Origin: JBPESP01 sp051710585
GTDB lineage: Bacteria > Pseudomonadota > Gammaproteobacteria > Enterobacterales > Enterobacteriaceae
Assembly (NCBI GenBank): GCA_051710585.1
Contig: JBPESP010000001.1
Coordinates: 558,001-622,000 of the forward strand
Length of the DNA: 64,000 nt
Direction: 5' to 3'
Shown: positions 7,851 to 20,164 of the stretch, piece after piece
How the letters are laid out: the number at the start of each line of letters is the position of its first letter
Position numbering within the stretch: the first letter of the stretch is position 1
The notes under the pieces: generated by a model
The model's database searches: none
Seen by the model: the letters and a program-made list of their open reading frames with translations, nothing else
Told to the model about the DNA's origin: nothing
Translations under genes and position numbers: made by a program

Positions 7851-10442
7851 TTATTTTTTTGTCACTTGCCATTCACCATTAATGTAGAAAGCAGTCCACC
7901 CAGTGGCTTTGCCGTCTTTTTCCGATGTGACATATTGTTGCTTTGTTTTACGGCTAAAGCGAACTAAAGTACTATTGCCTTCGTCATCTTCAAGAGGTGC
8001 GTCCGCTAGATAGTGGAACTTCTCCGGAAGGCGATCACGGAAGCGAACTAATTCAGATACCAGAGGCGGGCGAGTCTCGCGGGATTTCGGGAAGATATTG
8101 GCAGCTAGAAATACGCCTGCCGCACCTTCGCGCAGGACAAAGTAAGCATTTGATTTTGTACACGGCAGCTCAGGCAATGGTACTGGATCTTCCTTTGGCG
8201 GTGCCACATCTCCATTGCGGAGGATTTTGCGGGTTTTCTTACAATTGTTGTTTGTGCAGGTCATGTATTTTCCAAAGCGTCCTAGTTTCATGTGCATATT
8301 GGCCCCGCATTTTTCACATTCTATAATAGGACCGTCATAGCCTTTGATACGAAACTCGCCCTTTTCGATATCATAGTTATCGCACGATGGATTATTACCG
8401 CATATATGGAGTTTACGCTGCCCATTAATAACATAGCTGTCCATGGCAGTGCCGCATTTCCTGCACCGCCGTCGTGTACGCAGGGCATTTATTTCCGCAT
8501 CCTCGCCTTCCAGCACGTTCAAGGTCTCTGATTCCGGAATTAGATTGATGCTATTTTTACAGCGTTTCTTTGGCGACAATGCATAACCTGAACAGCCGAG
8601 GAACACGCCAGTGCTGGCAGTACGGATCCCCATCTTGGAGCCACAGATTGAGCAGTCGATACTAGTCATTACCATTTGATTTAGCCGCATACCGCCATCT
8701 TCCGGATCTTTTTTGGCATTTTCCAGCTGTTGACTGAATTCCTGGAAGAAGGTATCCAGTACCCGCTTCCACTCTTGTTGATTAGCAGCCACTTGATCGA
8801 GGGTATCCTCCATCTTAGCGGTGAAATCATAATTCATTAACTCGCGAAAGTTTTCTTCTAGACGATCGGTAACGATTTCCCCTATTTTTTCGGCATAAAA
8901 ACGGTTCTTTTCCGCATGGACATAACCACGATCCTGTATGGTAGAAATGATGGAAACATAGGTTGATGGTCGGCCAATGCCGCGTTTTTCAAGTTCTTTT
9001 ACTAATGAGCCTTCACTATAACGGGCGGGCGGTTTTGTGAAATGCTGACTAGGTAATAATTTGATAAGCGTAAGCGTCTGGCCTGCTTTCACTGTTGGCA
9101 GGGTTTTGTCTTCGTTGCCTTTGTGTAGTACTACTGGCATAACTTTAGTCCAGCCATCAAAATGTAACGTACGCGCACGGGCACGCAGTTGAAAATTGCC
9201 GGCGGTAATGGTAAGTGTGGTGGAGTCATATTGCGCAGATGTCATTTGGCAGGCGATAAACTGACGCCATATAAGCTCGTAGAGTTTTTTGGCATCGGCT
9301 TCCATGTCTTCCAATTGTTCCGCCAAGATGTTAACGTCAGTGGGGCGGATTGCCTCATGTGCTTCCTGGGCGTGATTTTTACTGGCATACCCATTAGTCT
9401 GCTTTGCTAAGTAGGGATTGCCGAATGATGCGCTAATATAGCTACGCACCATATTAAGCGCGTCTTGACTCAAGTTGGTAGAGTCTGTTCGCATATAGGT
9501 GATATGTCCAGCTTCATATAAGTGTTGTGCCAGCGTCATAGTTTTCTTCACGCCATATCCAAGGCGTGTGCTGGCTGCTTGTTGCAGCGTTGATGTAGTG
9601 AATGGTGCTCCTGGCTTACTGCTAATCTGTTTATCGTCACGATCATCAACCACGTAATCCGCATTTTCTAGCCTGTCCAGCGCTGCCTGTATTTGCTGTT
9701 GATTTACGGGTTTGAAGGGTTTCTCCTGCTGATGTGTTACCTGCATCACCAGCGACGCTGCCTGTACTGTTTGTAGATTGGCATGTAGTTCCCAATATTC
9801 TTCCGGGATAAATGCTTTGATTTCCCGCTCGCGCTCTACAACTAGGCGGACTGCAACTGACTGGACTCGTCCAGCAGAGAGACCACGGGCAATTTTTTTC
9901 CACAGCAGCGGTGATACCATATAGCCTACGACGCGATCCATGAAACGCCTTGCCTGCTGGGCATTGACCCTGTTCATATTCACCTCACCCGGCTGCTCAA
10001 AAGCCCAGGTAATCGCGTTTTGAGTGATTTCGTTGAATACAACGCGACTAAAACGTTTTTTATCACCGCCAATGACTTCACGAAGATGCCATGCGATAGC
10101 CTCTCCTTCGCGGTCAAGGTCAGTTGCGAGGTAAATGTGATCGGCTTTTTCCGCTAGTACTTTTAGCTCTGTCACCATTTTCTCTTTACCGGGTAAAATC
10201 TCGTAGTGGGCTTTCCAGCCATGGTAAGGATCAATGCCTATTCGGTTAACTAAGGCGCATCGTTGGTCCGGTTTTCTTTTTTTATTTTTACTAGCATCAG
10301 TGTTCTTTTGACTCGTTGAACTGCCGGTTGGTAAATCTCGGATATGACCAAAGCTAGACCTAACCATGTAATCTTTGCCTAAATATTTATTAATCGTTTT
10401 GGCTTTGGCTGGCGATTCAACGATAACGAGAGCTTTACCCAT
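7851..10442 (-). CDS. topA: DNA topoisomerase I
   Basis: 863 residues (E. coli 865). Relaxes negatively supercoiled DNA by a single-strand break through a 5'-phosphotyrosine. Seen: N-terminal Toprim domain starting GKALVIVESPAKAKTI, with acidic metal triad in TDLDREGEAIAWHL; the active-site Tyr at about residue 318 in ITYMRTDSTNLSQDAL; the GRVQSVAVRLV and GIGRPSTYVSII stretches; then C-terminal four-cysteine zinc ribbons from about residue 595 (CSICGSKMG, CRKCGTAM, CEKCGANMHMKLGRFGKYM) and a basic tail. No frameshift. Start ATG has AAAGG upstream. Upstream sohB and downstream cysB are pseudogenes, so it is now a lone gene with its own terminator. Confidence 0.98.
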   Translation of the reverse strand: MGKALVIVESPAKAKTINKYLGKDYMVRSSFGHIRDLPTGSSTSQKNTDASKNKKRKPDQRCALVNRIGIDPYHGWKAHYEILPGKEKMVTELKVLAEKADHIYLATDLDREGEAIAWHLREVIGGDKKRFSRVVFNEITQNAITWAFEQPGEVNMNRVNAQQARRFMDRVVGYMVSPLLWKKIARGLSAGRVQSVAVRLVVEREREIKAFIPEEYWELHANLQTVQAASLVMQVTHQQEKPFKPVNQQQIQAALDRLENADYVVDDRDDKQISSKPGAPFTTSTLQQAASTRLGYGVKKTMTLAQHLYEAGHITYMRTDSTNLSQDALNMVRSYISASFGNPYLAKQTNGYASKNHAQEAHEAIRPTDVNILAEQLEDMEADAKKLYELIWRQFIACQMTSAQYDSTTLTITAGNFQLRARARTLHFDGWTKVMPVVLHKGNEDKTLPTVKAGQTLTLIKLLPSQHFTKPPARYSEGSLVKELEKRGIGRPSTYVSIISTIQDRGYVHAEKNRFYAEKIGEIVTDRLEENFRELMNYDFTAKMEDTLDQVAANQQEWKRVLDTFFQEFSQQLENAKKDPEDGGMRLNQMVMTSIDCSICGSKMGIRTASTGVFLGCSGYALSPKKRCKNSINLIPESETLNVLEGEDAEINALRTRRRCRKCGTAMDSYVINGQRKLHICGNNPSCDNYDIEKGEFRIKGYDGPIIECEKCGANMHMKLGRFGKYMTCTNNNCKKTRKILRNGDVAPPKEDPVPLPELPCTKSNAYFVLREGAAGVFLAANIFPKSRETRPPLVSELVRFRDRLPEKFHYLADAPLEDDEGNSTLVRFSRKTKQQYVTSEKDGKATGWTAFYINGEWQVTKK

Positions 10443-11399
10443 TTTTACCTTTACTTTAGTGATATCTTCTGCAAATTAATAATTTTATACTGCTAAATTT
10501 TAGCAGTTAATATTTCCCTTTGTGATATTGCGGTAGCGATGCTAAAAATCAACCTATTTTACCGTACTTTCTAAACAGGAGAGAATCCGGTCAACTTTTT
10601 TATTAATCGATTGATTTATAATAAGTGTAGGTAATTGCTACTTATTTTCTCTCTTCGCTAATTGCCAATAAAATAACTACCCGATGCGCGGAGAGCTATA
10701 TTGTAGATGATAAAAGTTGCTAGAATGAATCAGCATTAGGATGGTTCTACCTATCACTTAATTAGTAGAACTGCAATTTAAATGAATAATCCTTAATGTA
10801 TTTTATATACATATAACTGTGTATTTACAATATGTTACGAGTTAAAACGGGAGTAATAAATATACAAAATTTCACTATCGCTATAGACAGAAAAGTCTAT
10901 TATAAGAAGTGAACTGTATAATTTGCGAGAACAAAGACTATATATAGGGAATGCTGGCCATAAAAGTTGAAAAGATCGGTACTGGTTTTTTTCGTGGTAT
11001 GTTTTTTCTTTATGAGGAAGTAATACCACATTATAAATGATATCCGTCTTTGGTACGTTTATGCATTTTACCCATATTTTTCAAAAAAAATCATTGCACT
11101 GAACGTTAATTTTAATATTAGTTAAATTGTGTGGTGGTGAGTAAACTAGATAGCAGGTCAACCTGGCTATTTTCCGCTTTCGGTATGAAATAATCCGAAA
11201 CGTGATGTAAAGATTCTTGTCTTCTCTGCAATATAATAATTTTTATCTAAAATAACCATGTAAATATGATAGTCATCAGGGCTCTGTAGCCCTTTAACAG
11301 TCATGCCGCTATGCATTTAGTTGGCTTACGTGGTTCTACTAGAGCAAGAAGTTGGTAGTGCTTGTTGTCCTGTATTGCATGAGTAAAACTGCTTTGCAT
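10443..11399. other. Non-coding, nothing recognised
   Basis: AT-rich stretch upstream of topA. yciN would be expected here in the E. coli order, but I could not identify it. The topA promoter must lie near 10450-10600; no clear box could be chosen. Confidence 0.4.
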
Positions 11400-12380
11400 T
11401 TTTTAAGCGCCGTTGCGCTATCTCCTATTTTTTTTGGTAACTTACGCTTGATTTTATTATTAGCATTGGCTTTATGCTGCCGTTAGCGCGTATATAAACC
11501 GCTTCTCCAGACTGAATTGTTGCGCCGCCGGTAAAGGGCAGCTCATTAAGCATTGCGGTCATCTAGAGTCCACGCTAATTACTTTATACTGCACCAATTG
11601 TTCAATCAGGAAGTCGTCGCTAGTTCTGATAGCATCTACAAAGTTACAAGTGTTTCACTTCCTGCTAGCCATATTAGTGCTTGGCAATAGCGATAGCGGT
11701 CTACAGCTTCATATCAAATATTGTTATTTTTTTAACAAGCAATGAAATATGGGGGGGGGATCTGCCAACAAGAATACCTATAGATTTAATAATAGAAAAA
11801 AGGCGGTGATGTTGTATACAAACGTAAACCATCATATAAAATACCGCTAGCGGCGACTTTAATTTATTGTAATGGTAAATGAGATATTTTATCACTACCA
11901 CTGCAGTAGTTGTTGACGTTAACAGAGGTCATAGTATGGCAGCACACGCTCACTGGGGATTTCAAGCCACAGAAATACTTTATCTCTCGACTCAACCACT
12001 AACAACACAGCGGTAATTTCTTTGGATAACAAGCTTATCCCCATGTTTATACTGCCAGTAACATATAGTTCCATATAGGAAAGAAAGGGCCCCTAGCGTT
12101 TATCTTTCTAATATTCTTAGAAGTTTGAACCTTTTTTGTTTTATCTTACTGTTTATATCGTTTATGCTAAACATTCTTCTAGGCCCTGCCTAGCTTTAAC
12201 AATTGCATTTCCTATCGTTTATAGTGGTGGTCCTTACCAAAATATCGATTTGAATTTATTTTTTCATAGCACTGCCTTTAGAGGCATAAAATAAAAATTA
12301 CTAATGATAGCGTACTGATTGCTAGTACTCCTGAGGAGGTTTTTGCCATAAAAAGTCTATACAACGCAAAATATTACATA
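11400..12380 (-). pseudogene. sohB: sohB pseudogene (S49 family peptidase)
   Basis: Remnant of SohB, an inner-membrane serine peptidase of the signal-peptide-peptidase family. On the minus strand about 12080-11900 reads LLSKEITAVLLVVESRDKVFLWLE (here in two pieces; E. coli SLREEITAVLAAFKPQDQVVLRLE). About 11840-11700 reads YMMVYVCI...FSIIKSIGILVG...LLVKKITIFDMKL, matching GYMMACVADKIVSAPFAIVGSIGVV...FLKSKDIDIEL; the catalytic SGG before YMM has become AVF. Borders are from expected length; the ends are poorly conserved. The related SppA in this window is intact. Confidence 0.87.
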
Positions 12381-12731
12381 AAAACCTTGCCAATTATGAG
12401 TACAGTTATCAGATTATTTAGCCAAAGGTTTGTACTTTATTGCTTAAAACATAGAATAATCTCTCCAGGAGAGAGTATTGGTTTTTCTTCAAGGCGAAGC
12501 GTGCCGGCCTATGTTGGAGCAGGGTTCGCGACCTCTACCACTACACAGGTAACAGGTAGGCCGGGGTACTGCGTGCAAGAAGAGGAATGCTAATCCTCTG
12601 CAAGTATGACGTATAGGAGAATCGGAATGCAGACAATTGAAGGCCCTTGCTAGATTTAGGCATAAAATCTGTCTATACGAGTCGCGATAATTAGCGATTG
12701 ATGGAAAAAACACAGGAGTATAATACCAAAC

Positions 12732-13493
12732 GTGTGTTACCAGTCAAAATATAATCTATTAGATCAAAAAAATATTCTGGTGACTGGCGCTGGTGACGGC
12801 ATTGGGCGTGAAGCAGCCCTGACTTATGCTCGCCATGGTGCGTCAGTACTGTTGCTTGGTAGAACAGAAGATAAACTTTACGCGGTAAAGCAGGCTATCG
12901 CTGAAGTCGGCGGACGTGAGGCACGCGTGTTGGTGCTGGATTTGGCTTGTCCCGATTTTAAAATTTACCAGGTGCTAGCTCAGCGCCTGTCCCATGAGCT
13001 TCCTTACCTAAACGGTTTGTTGAATAACGCTGGGCTATTAGGGGAAATTGCGCCTATGTCTGATCAGACGCCTGCACGTTGGTTGGAGGTCATGGCGGTG
13101 AATATTAATGGTACTTTCATGCTAACAAAGGCATTGTTGCCTTTATTACTAAAATCTAGCGGATCGTCGCTGGTTTTTAGCACCTCCAATGTGGGTCGCC
13201 AAGGACGCGCAAATTGGGGGGCTTATTCAGTGTCTAAGTTTGCCACTGAAGGAATGATGCAAGTGCTGGCGGATGAGTATCCCGCATCCATGCTACGAGT
13301 GAACTGCATTAATCCAGGTAGCACCAAAACTGGAATGCGTGCCAGCGCTTACCCTTCAGAAGATGCTGATCAGTTGAAAATTCCGTCGGATATCATGCCC
13401 ATCTATCTTTATTTGATGAGTGATGATAGCCAATGTAAAACTGGAATCAGTTTTGACGCTCAGCCCGATTGCAAATCTAATCTAGATACTTAA
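12732..13493 (+). CDS. yciK: YciK, short-chain dehydrogenase/reductase
   Basis: 253 residues (E. coli 252), Rossmann-fold NAD(P)-dependent oxidoreductase of unknown substrate. Visible: nucleotide-binding ILVTGAGDGIGREA at residues 15-28, LNNAGLLGE, active-site Ser in SLVFSTSNVG and the catalytic YxxxK as AYSVSK. The family start (E. coli MHYQPKQDLL) aligns with a GTG at 12732 (MCYQSKYNLL); AGGAG lies at 12714-12718, a rather long 13-nt spacing. In E. coli btuR follows directly; here a terminator follows instead. Why this poorly understood enzyme is kept in such a reduced genome is unclear. Confidence 0.94.
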   Translation: MCYQSKYNLLDQKNILVTGAGDGIGREAALTYARHGASVLLLGRTEDKLYAVKQAIAEVGGREARVLVLDLACPDFKIYQVLAQRLSHELPYLNGLLNNAGLLGEIAPMSDQTPARWLEVMAVNINGTFMLTKALLPLLLKSSGSSLVFSTSNVGRQGRANWGAYSVSKFATEGMMQVLADEYPASMLRVNCINPGSTKTGMRASAYPSEDADQLKIPSDIMPIYLYLMSDDSQCKTGISFDAQPDCKSNLDT

Positions 13494-13510
13494 ACATTCG
13501 TGCTAGCTAT

Positions 13511-13534
13511 CCGTATGGTTGTGCGGTTTTTTTT
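13511..13534 (+). terminator. yciK terminator
   Basis: CCGTAT-GGTT-GTGCGG hairpin (13511-13526, two G-T pairs) followed by eight T, 17 nt after the yciK stop. Typical intrinsic terminator. Confidence 0.75.
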
Positions 13535-16500
13535 GTAAAAAAACGCTTATATGTAGACAAAATAAATACAATAAATACATAAATACCAGGAATAGCGGCA
13601 AAGCAACTCTTAAAAGAGTATATCGACGCTAGTATCAGCACTGGTAGTAGAATCGAATCCTAATGATTTTTATCGACAATCTCAAAGGAAAAAACCACCC
13701 GCTATTTTAGGATTTTTCATCTGCATCTTTGCCTACAGATTTCACACTGTACGGGCCAAAGTGTTACTACCATCGGATGGTGCTGTCACTGAGCATTGCT
13801 GGAAATGCTGAATACAGTTAGGTGATGATATATGTGTTAGACGAAGCATTCTTTCGATGGCGATATTATCACACAGCAGGGAATTGATTAATAACACTGC
13901 CAGTAGACAGACATTTTTTAAGTTTGGAGGTGAAACCGTATTGACGACATTACATAATAATTTCTAATATACAATATTGGCATAGATACTACCTGTATTT
14001 CTTGGGTGTTATAACTGGAAGAAATTCTCAAGCGCATTAGTTTTACAGCGATAGAATTCTATATTAACTCTAATATAGAGTCCGGCACTCTACTAAAGTA
14101 TGGCGTAGTTTGCCCTTTAAGGGCACTTTTATTATTTTTTCTGCTGTAAATACCGTGTTACAGTGTTAGTTTCTAGGTAGTTGTATTGCACTGTACGGTG
14201 AGTTTTCTTTGCTTTAGGCGCGGTGCCCGCGCATTTTAGTATATATTGAAGTAATAATTGCACTTTATCATTTAAGCAGTTTATTTGCTCAAGTGGTAGT
14301 TTAGTCTAGATGTTACATGGTTAACCCTTTCGGCCATGTAATGTTGCTTTAGTCCAAACGGATAAGTTGGCTGACTTCTGCTCCAATCCTCTCGAATGTG
14401 CAACACACTTCACGATTCTGCCCTTCCGTCAATGTCACATTCTGTATACACTACTAGTTGCGATCTTTGCCGCCTAGGCTATAAGCTATCATACAGCTGC
14501 ACGCTGCGAGTTAACTGATGCTTTTTATCCTTATAAACTTTACTAAAACATGTGCAGTATTTACATTCTATTTCACAGCTTAGATGTATCAGAGGATTGG
14601 TAAATTCTCTATCGCTCCTAAAGAACAACAATTTTGAGATATTTATTTACAATTGTCTGATGATCATCCAGAAGGCGTTATTAAAATTCGGAAGGTTATT
14701 GAACGCTATTCTAGCGTTTAGATAGAGGTGCGTAGACAGTTTGTCTTTACAGGCATTTAATGGATTTAAATACATTAAAATATTAAGTAAAATTCTTTCT
14801 TTATTGTATAGATTTATTCTTACTCTGTAATTTCTTATACGGCTCTGCAAGGACCATACAATGCTGAAAATGGAATAGCTTAATTCTGTTCTATCGATAG
14901 GTATTCTTTTAAGATAAGTAGTGTACTTTGGAGCGCTGGCGATTCCCTCCCACAGACGGTAAGAATCTCTCCCCAGTTCATTTCTTAAAACCTTAGCAAA
15001 CCAGTAATGCAGATTAAGAGCTATTACCCTGTCTTAATGTAACACCAGCACATGTGCTCGCTATGGTGCGACAGGCTTTAATGTTGCTATATATATCAAG
15101 TTTTTCTGTACTTATCCTCACTGGTATTCCGTCAGAATACGTGGTGAAAGCTAATAAACGGTGAGAGATCGCCAAATTCCTGACGGCACTACCCCTATAG
15201 CACCGGATCGGTCAAATCAATAACCATCATGAGCTAACCAAGAAAACTATTATGGATAACTAGATCTCTGTTTTTACCCAGGTGATTACGAATGAATTTT
15301 AAGTTAGATTCAATAAAATAGTTTCCCGGCAATATTAAAGTTGTGGCATCATCAGTTCATTTAGTATTTCAAGAAGCGCGAGCCTGATAGAATCTGACGG
15401 TACTTGTAATCCGATGGTTTTATCCTTATCGCTCATAAGTTGGCGTAGCAATTTTTGGTAGTCTGAAATATAAAATTGTATTTATTGGGGTGTTATTTTC
15501 ATTAATCTTAATGCCCTGCAGACTGCAGATAGTTGAATAATTCAAAAATATTACTACATGCTATGGCAAATTATCATTAATTTTCAAGTGAGAAATGCGG
15601 AGAATGCGCTCTATAGCTTGTTTGTATTCAAGCTGGTAGCCAAAGGCATAGATGCTAGAGTTAGTTTGATAGACAAAATGATCGTGCCTTTGTGTAGTAG
15701 ACTACCGTTTGGCTTATAAGACAAAGGACGCTGATTATCTAGTACCAGAAAGTGTTTCAATCAGCTGCCCAACAGACGATAATGCCTTTGATGGGTTACT
15801 ATTGCTGTTTCTCTATAGCTGGATCATTTTAATAGCATCTCCTATTGTATATCGCTGTGGTGGGGAGATATAGTCAGTTTTCTCTCGACAATATTTTAAA
15901 GATTTTGGCAACGTTTGTGGTTAACAGAAGGTAGAAAGATAGTGTATAAAATGATAAATATTTAAAATATAGCACTTTACTAGGCGTATATCTTCTTTAG
16001 TGTTTTCCTAAAATTATTCTTCGCTATCATTAGATAGCGCAAGATCTAAAATAATCCCTCTGAAGTTCATTGTCCTTGCTAATACTCGATTTTTAGCAAA
16101 AAACATACAAAAAATAATCCAACCTATCCAGTTTTAGTTCATTTGGAAAAGTGGCGTTTGCAGCATCAGTTTACTTAAGCGCTAAAGTTTATTCTATAGT
16201 TAGGTTATTAACGATAATATTGACTTCCAGCTAAAGTAAAAATCGCTGAAATATACGCCTGAGACCGGGTGGATTATAATCTACTTTATTTAATCATTAG
16301 TGGCGTCATCGTTGTCGCTGGCACGTATATCGGATACCGATACAGCATCGAATTGGAAATGTGCGGCGATCATAAAGAACTGTAAGAACACACTTAATGC
16401 TTGTGTATTTGGCGCGTAATAATCTGGTATAGTTCTGTGAATTTGGTACCAGTTATGTAGTTGATCTAACCAAAGTCGATTGTCACTCTTTCGTAATGTA

Positions 16501-16640
16501 TTTGGTATCGCATGTTTTTTGGCGCAACAGCGCGACGATCTTGCCGTATAGCACACTTACCATACTTTAATGAATATGGATACCTTATAAGTAGAGCTCT
16601 AAAAGTTTACAGCGTATAGTTTTAACGCTGAGGAAGAAAA
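13535..16640. other. 3.1 kb non-coding, nothing recognised
   Basis: No intact gene and no remnant I could name. btuR, rluB or trp-region genes would follow yciK in E. coli, but no match was seen. An 88-codon open frame at 16290-16556 (minus) has no recognised similarity and no convincing start. Confidence 0.4.
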
Positions 16641-16649
16641 CTAACGCTG

Positions 16650-17010
16650 TAGGTATTATGACGGCGCAATTGACTATTTTACCAATGATAACGCATTCAA
16701 TACCTGCGTTATCATTTATTTCGCTTATTTCTAAGAAATATTCTAGGTATTGGTGTATGCCGGCGGAACTGTACAGACCCGGGTTATACACCATTTTCGA
16801 CATATACCTGTGGTATGTATCATTGATTTTGGAAGCTTATGGTGAGCACGTCAGGCAAGGTGGGGGAGGTTTTGCGCAGCAATGTTTTATCCATTCATTA
16901 CGATAATCAGGCTATATTTATTAGCCATCTAAACAATTTGCTACTGGCGTACCAATATTTGCTGGATAGGGTCATTTATCGACAGCGCCCACAGTCAAAG
17001 CTCGCCATAA
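16650..17010 (+). pseudogene. Possible yebS/pqiA-type membrane protein remnant
   Basis: Frame from 16658 reads a hydrophobic run ending YRPGLYTIFDIYLWYVSLIL, which lines up with YebS [23 protein letters not shown]; after a frameshift near 16850 comes SHLNN and RVIYRQRPQ, like YebS SHLNVEELWERFYPQRP. Such proteins form the inner-membrane part of lipid-transport (PqiA/YebS-YebT) systems. The strand is opposite to that predicted from E. coli gene order relative to manXYZ, so either a local inversion occurred or the match is weaker than it looks. Confidence 0.45.
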
Positions 17011-18307
17011 TGATAGGGGTGATAGCGCTATGCAATAATATCAATCGGATCTATAGCTTTCAGCTCTACCGTAAATATATTTCAATTATTCAGAGATCAT
17101 ATTTATTAAAATATACGCTCACCTTGGTACTGACTTAATCAAAAATATTTTTCATGTAAAAATACTAGATATCCCTGCCAGGTTGAGCATTTTAGCTGTA
17201 AAAAATACAGCAAGCTGTTTATCTTATCATTTAAAAGTAAATAGCTCTGTAGCAGTTGTAATGCTCATATTTATCAGTATAAAGGTGATTCAGTTTATAA
17301 TACTATAACCAGTAAATCATTGATACTGTTATATCGATATTGGTGCGAGAACTGTTGAAAGCTCTTATCCTGTTAAATGTACTGTGTATTCACTAAGGAA
17401 CTTAGCTAGATTGTTGCAAGTGCTGGAGTAAATTCACAGTAGTAACTTCTAACTCCTCCTAATGCACGCATGATAGCATAGACAGAAAGAGGATAATAAA
17501 GTTATGCAGGATACACAGTACTTGAAAAATTATCACAGATAAATATGAATGATTTCTCGAAAAGCTTACGGATTTTTTATCACGCACACTCCGCAGTAAA
17601 AGGTCCTCTCGGCATTATACTGGAATGTAAAATATATCGCCGTCCAATGCCTTTTTTTGATGATTTCTATTTGGTTGCCATTGCGAGCCTTCATCAGTAT
17701 TCTGCTTCCAGAATTTTGATATTGATCGACGAGAAATATTTTAAAGGCAATTTTATTATCTGCGTGAAGTGGGGGACTTAGTAAGTCATCTCGTATTATT
17801 TAAAGAATCTATTGTCGACTCTTAGTATATTTATTTTTTTTACTTCATGCGCCTGCATTAGGCGGTAGCTATTTTATCTATTTTATATGCCCTCGACGAT
17901 AAATTTATCACACGCGTTGATAGCGGTACCGTACATTCCTAATATAAGTTTGTCGACTAAAGCTATCAGCGATGAAAGACATGATCATACCAATTACGCT
18001 GGGCGTAAAAGTTGTAGGTATTAACAAGTATGCGCCGTGCGATTTTAGACACTGCGCCAATGACTCCCAATTGGTAGCGCTCCAATAATGCTTAAACTTA
18101 ATATATGTAGCAACAAAAAAGATTCTAGACTCTTTTAGAGTTTAAAAGAGTTCATTTCTAGACAGTACAAAAGTATTTCTAAAAATAGAATCAGGTGAAA
18201 TTACAGATGATAAACTCATGTTCGCCATGATATTAGATCATCAGCAATATCATGGCGAACCAAAACTCTACGCCATATTCTTAAATTTTCAGTAGGGTTG
18301 TGTGGAT
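17011..18307. other. Non-coding, nothing recognised
   Basis: AT-rich. Short open frames such as 17545-17781 (+) have no recognised relatives. It may include further decayed yebS/yebT sequence, not demonstrable by eye. Confidence 0.4.
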
Positions 18308-19125
18308 TGTAGTGGTGCACTGAATTTAGCTATCTAAACAGAAGTGATATTCAGAAATGATATTTTTATTTCAAAATAACATAAGTAAACTATATTGATA
18401 GAAACATCAGTTCTAAATGCGCCTAAAAACAATCTGCTTGACTGTTTGCCGACAAACATCATATTGCTACGCAAACAGCAAAATCTGTAGCACAATAAAT
18501 GCACAGGTATAAATATGGCAGCTAGAAGGATGTCAGGATCTCGAATTATCTTAAGTGTTAATTTGCTGTAACGGAACAAGGGTAAATATGGTGTTGGGGG
18601 GGTATCACGTATAACTGGAGTAGGAAATGTTAGGTATACAATACCTTACTGTTTTTCTTTATCTATTTGCGAGGAAATCGGTAATCTAACACTATATATT
18701 TTTCCTCGGAAGGAGGACTAATCATCAAAATATTAGAAACGGCATGAGAGACGCATGCTAAAGTAGCCGAAATGATTTTCCAAAACGATAAGTTTAGTTA
18801 CTAAATGAACAGGTAGCTTCGAAAGTTTCTATGGCTTTACCGGAAAAAATAAAGCATGAGTCAACGTGGTAAGTTTTGGGATAATAGTTCAAAAGCACGC
18901 TGTTCAGATCTCTGAAAAGCGAATGATACCGGTATGGGCTACATTAACTTCAGCAAAGAAGCTCATGAAATTATAGACTATATCATAGTATACGAGTGTG
19001 TACTCAGGCCTCATGAGTATATTGATGGCCTGTATCAGCCTATAAATATCTGCTGCTATCCAGAAGACAGATATCGGTATATACATCCAAATTTTGCTGC
19101 TGGTAAACTTGAGATGCTTTAAGCG
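18308..19125 (+). mobile_element. IS3-family remnant, copy 1
   Basis: Left end TGTAGTGGTGCACTGAATTT at 18308 is shared with the other copies. orfA is cut off after its first codons (similarity to orfA ESAQLVVDQ is lost by about 18460). From about 18500 orfB resumes: SNYLK..FAVTEQG..WCW, then DDE-core pieces LWLYRKK.SMSQRGKFWDNSS (IS3 family LWRYRIRQSMSRRGNCWDNSP), and MGYINFSKEAHEIIDYI...LRPHEYIDGL near 18930-19030. Internal deletion between orfA and mid-orfB, many stops: dead. It is the only one of the three copies that keeps part of the catalytic core. Confidence 0.87.
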
Positions 19126-19419
19126 ATGAATTTGTGAGATATATGCTCCCTTGAACCTTCAGTTGAGGGTAATGAACTTGACTATTCGATTAACTTTGTA
19201 GTATTTTAGAACGGCTGCTAAGATGATGAAAGGCTATTCATTATATTTATTTTGCTAGTATCCCTGAAATGTGCAATAAGCTTTCAGCACTGCATGATTA
19301 TAAGATAGAGCCAAGTTATACTGCGCCCAGTATCGTAGCGCTTTTTATGGCGCCAGATTGCTTATTTTACGTTACTTTATTTCTATAAAGTTTTCCAATC
19401 GGAATGATTTTCTTATTTC

Positions 19420-20160
19420 AAGTATTCGCTTTGAAACTATTCGTCTCTCGCTACACGGCACCATGCTATATTATCTTTCCGTTAGGAAAGTATAAGTTTA
19501 ACCTTTCTTGATGGAGGGTTTTGTCAATCTGCTGCCGCTGTAATTCAAATATAGTGAAGATCAGATATGCGCTTTAACAATAGTAGTTGTAGCATGTGTT
19601 TATGGATGAAGGCCATTATTAGCCACTATACAGCACAGGTTCATTGTAGCTACGTGCTACTTATACCAAAACCTGAGGATCATTAGTTTGATATTGATTA
19701 TCACAAGATTATATGACACTGCCGTAGCAGTGTATGGGATGGATATCACCAGAAATCCTGTTCGTAGTTGCCGTTAAGCGTGATAGATAAGTTCGCTTTT
19801 ACATTCCGCTCAAAGCCTAGCAACTGCTATTTTATAGACACACCACATCGTTGGTATAGTATTATGCGAAACTTCGAGCGATCCACTGAATTAATATGCA
19901 AGCTCCTCTTGAGGTTGCTCCTGATGATAATCCTAAGGGCACATATCATCTTTATTAGCTTAAAGCGGTTATTTACCGTGAGGTATGTAGCTATACGAAC
20001 TCAAGGAAAAAAATATTTCGGGACTTTATATCTTTTTACAAGAATAATTGATTTTTGCTACTCGTTGCGATTCCCCAGAGAGGAAGTCGCAGTTCTATTG
20101 TTATTACCCCTTTGGCTTGTTGGCGCCACTCCATTGTGTGGTATAGGGTAAAACGGTAGA
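19420..20160 (+). pseudogene. rlmA: rlmA (rrmA) pseudogene, 23S rRNA G745 methyltransferase
   Basis: 19511 onward reads MEGFVNLLPL then FKYSEDQ (E. coli AKEGYVNLLPVQHKRSKDP), then YGMDITRNPVR (FGLDVSKVAI), VAPDDNPKGTYHLY (ITATPGPRHLMEL), and at about 20060-20140 CYSLRFPREEVAVLLLLPL ([20 protein letters not shown]). The 127-codon open frame here is just the longest stop-free piece. Several frame changes and stops. Opposite strand to manXYZ and on its 3' side, as in E. coli. Confidence 0.87.
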
Positions 20161-20164
20161 TTTA

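Noticed and set aside
13640..13670. tRNA-like T-loop AATCGAATCC
   Set aside because: No anticodon arm, acceptor stem or D arm can be formed around it.
16290..16556. 88-codon open frame, minus strand
   Set aside because: The longest unexplained frame of the 13.5-18 kb gap, but no motif, no RBS and no recognised relative; kept only as non-coding.
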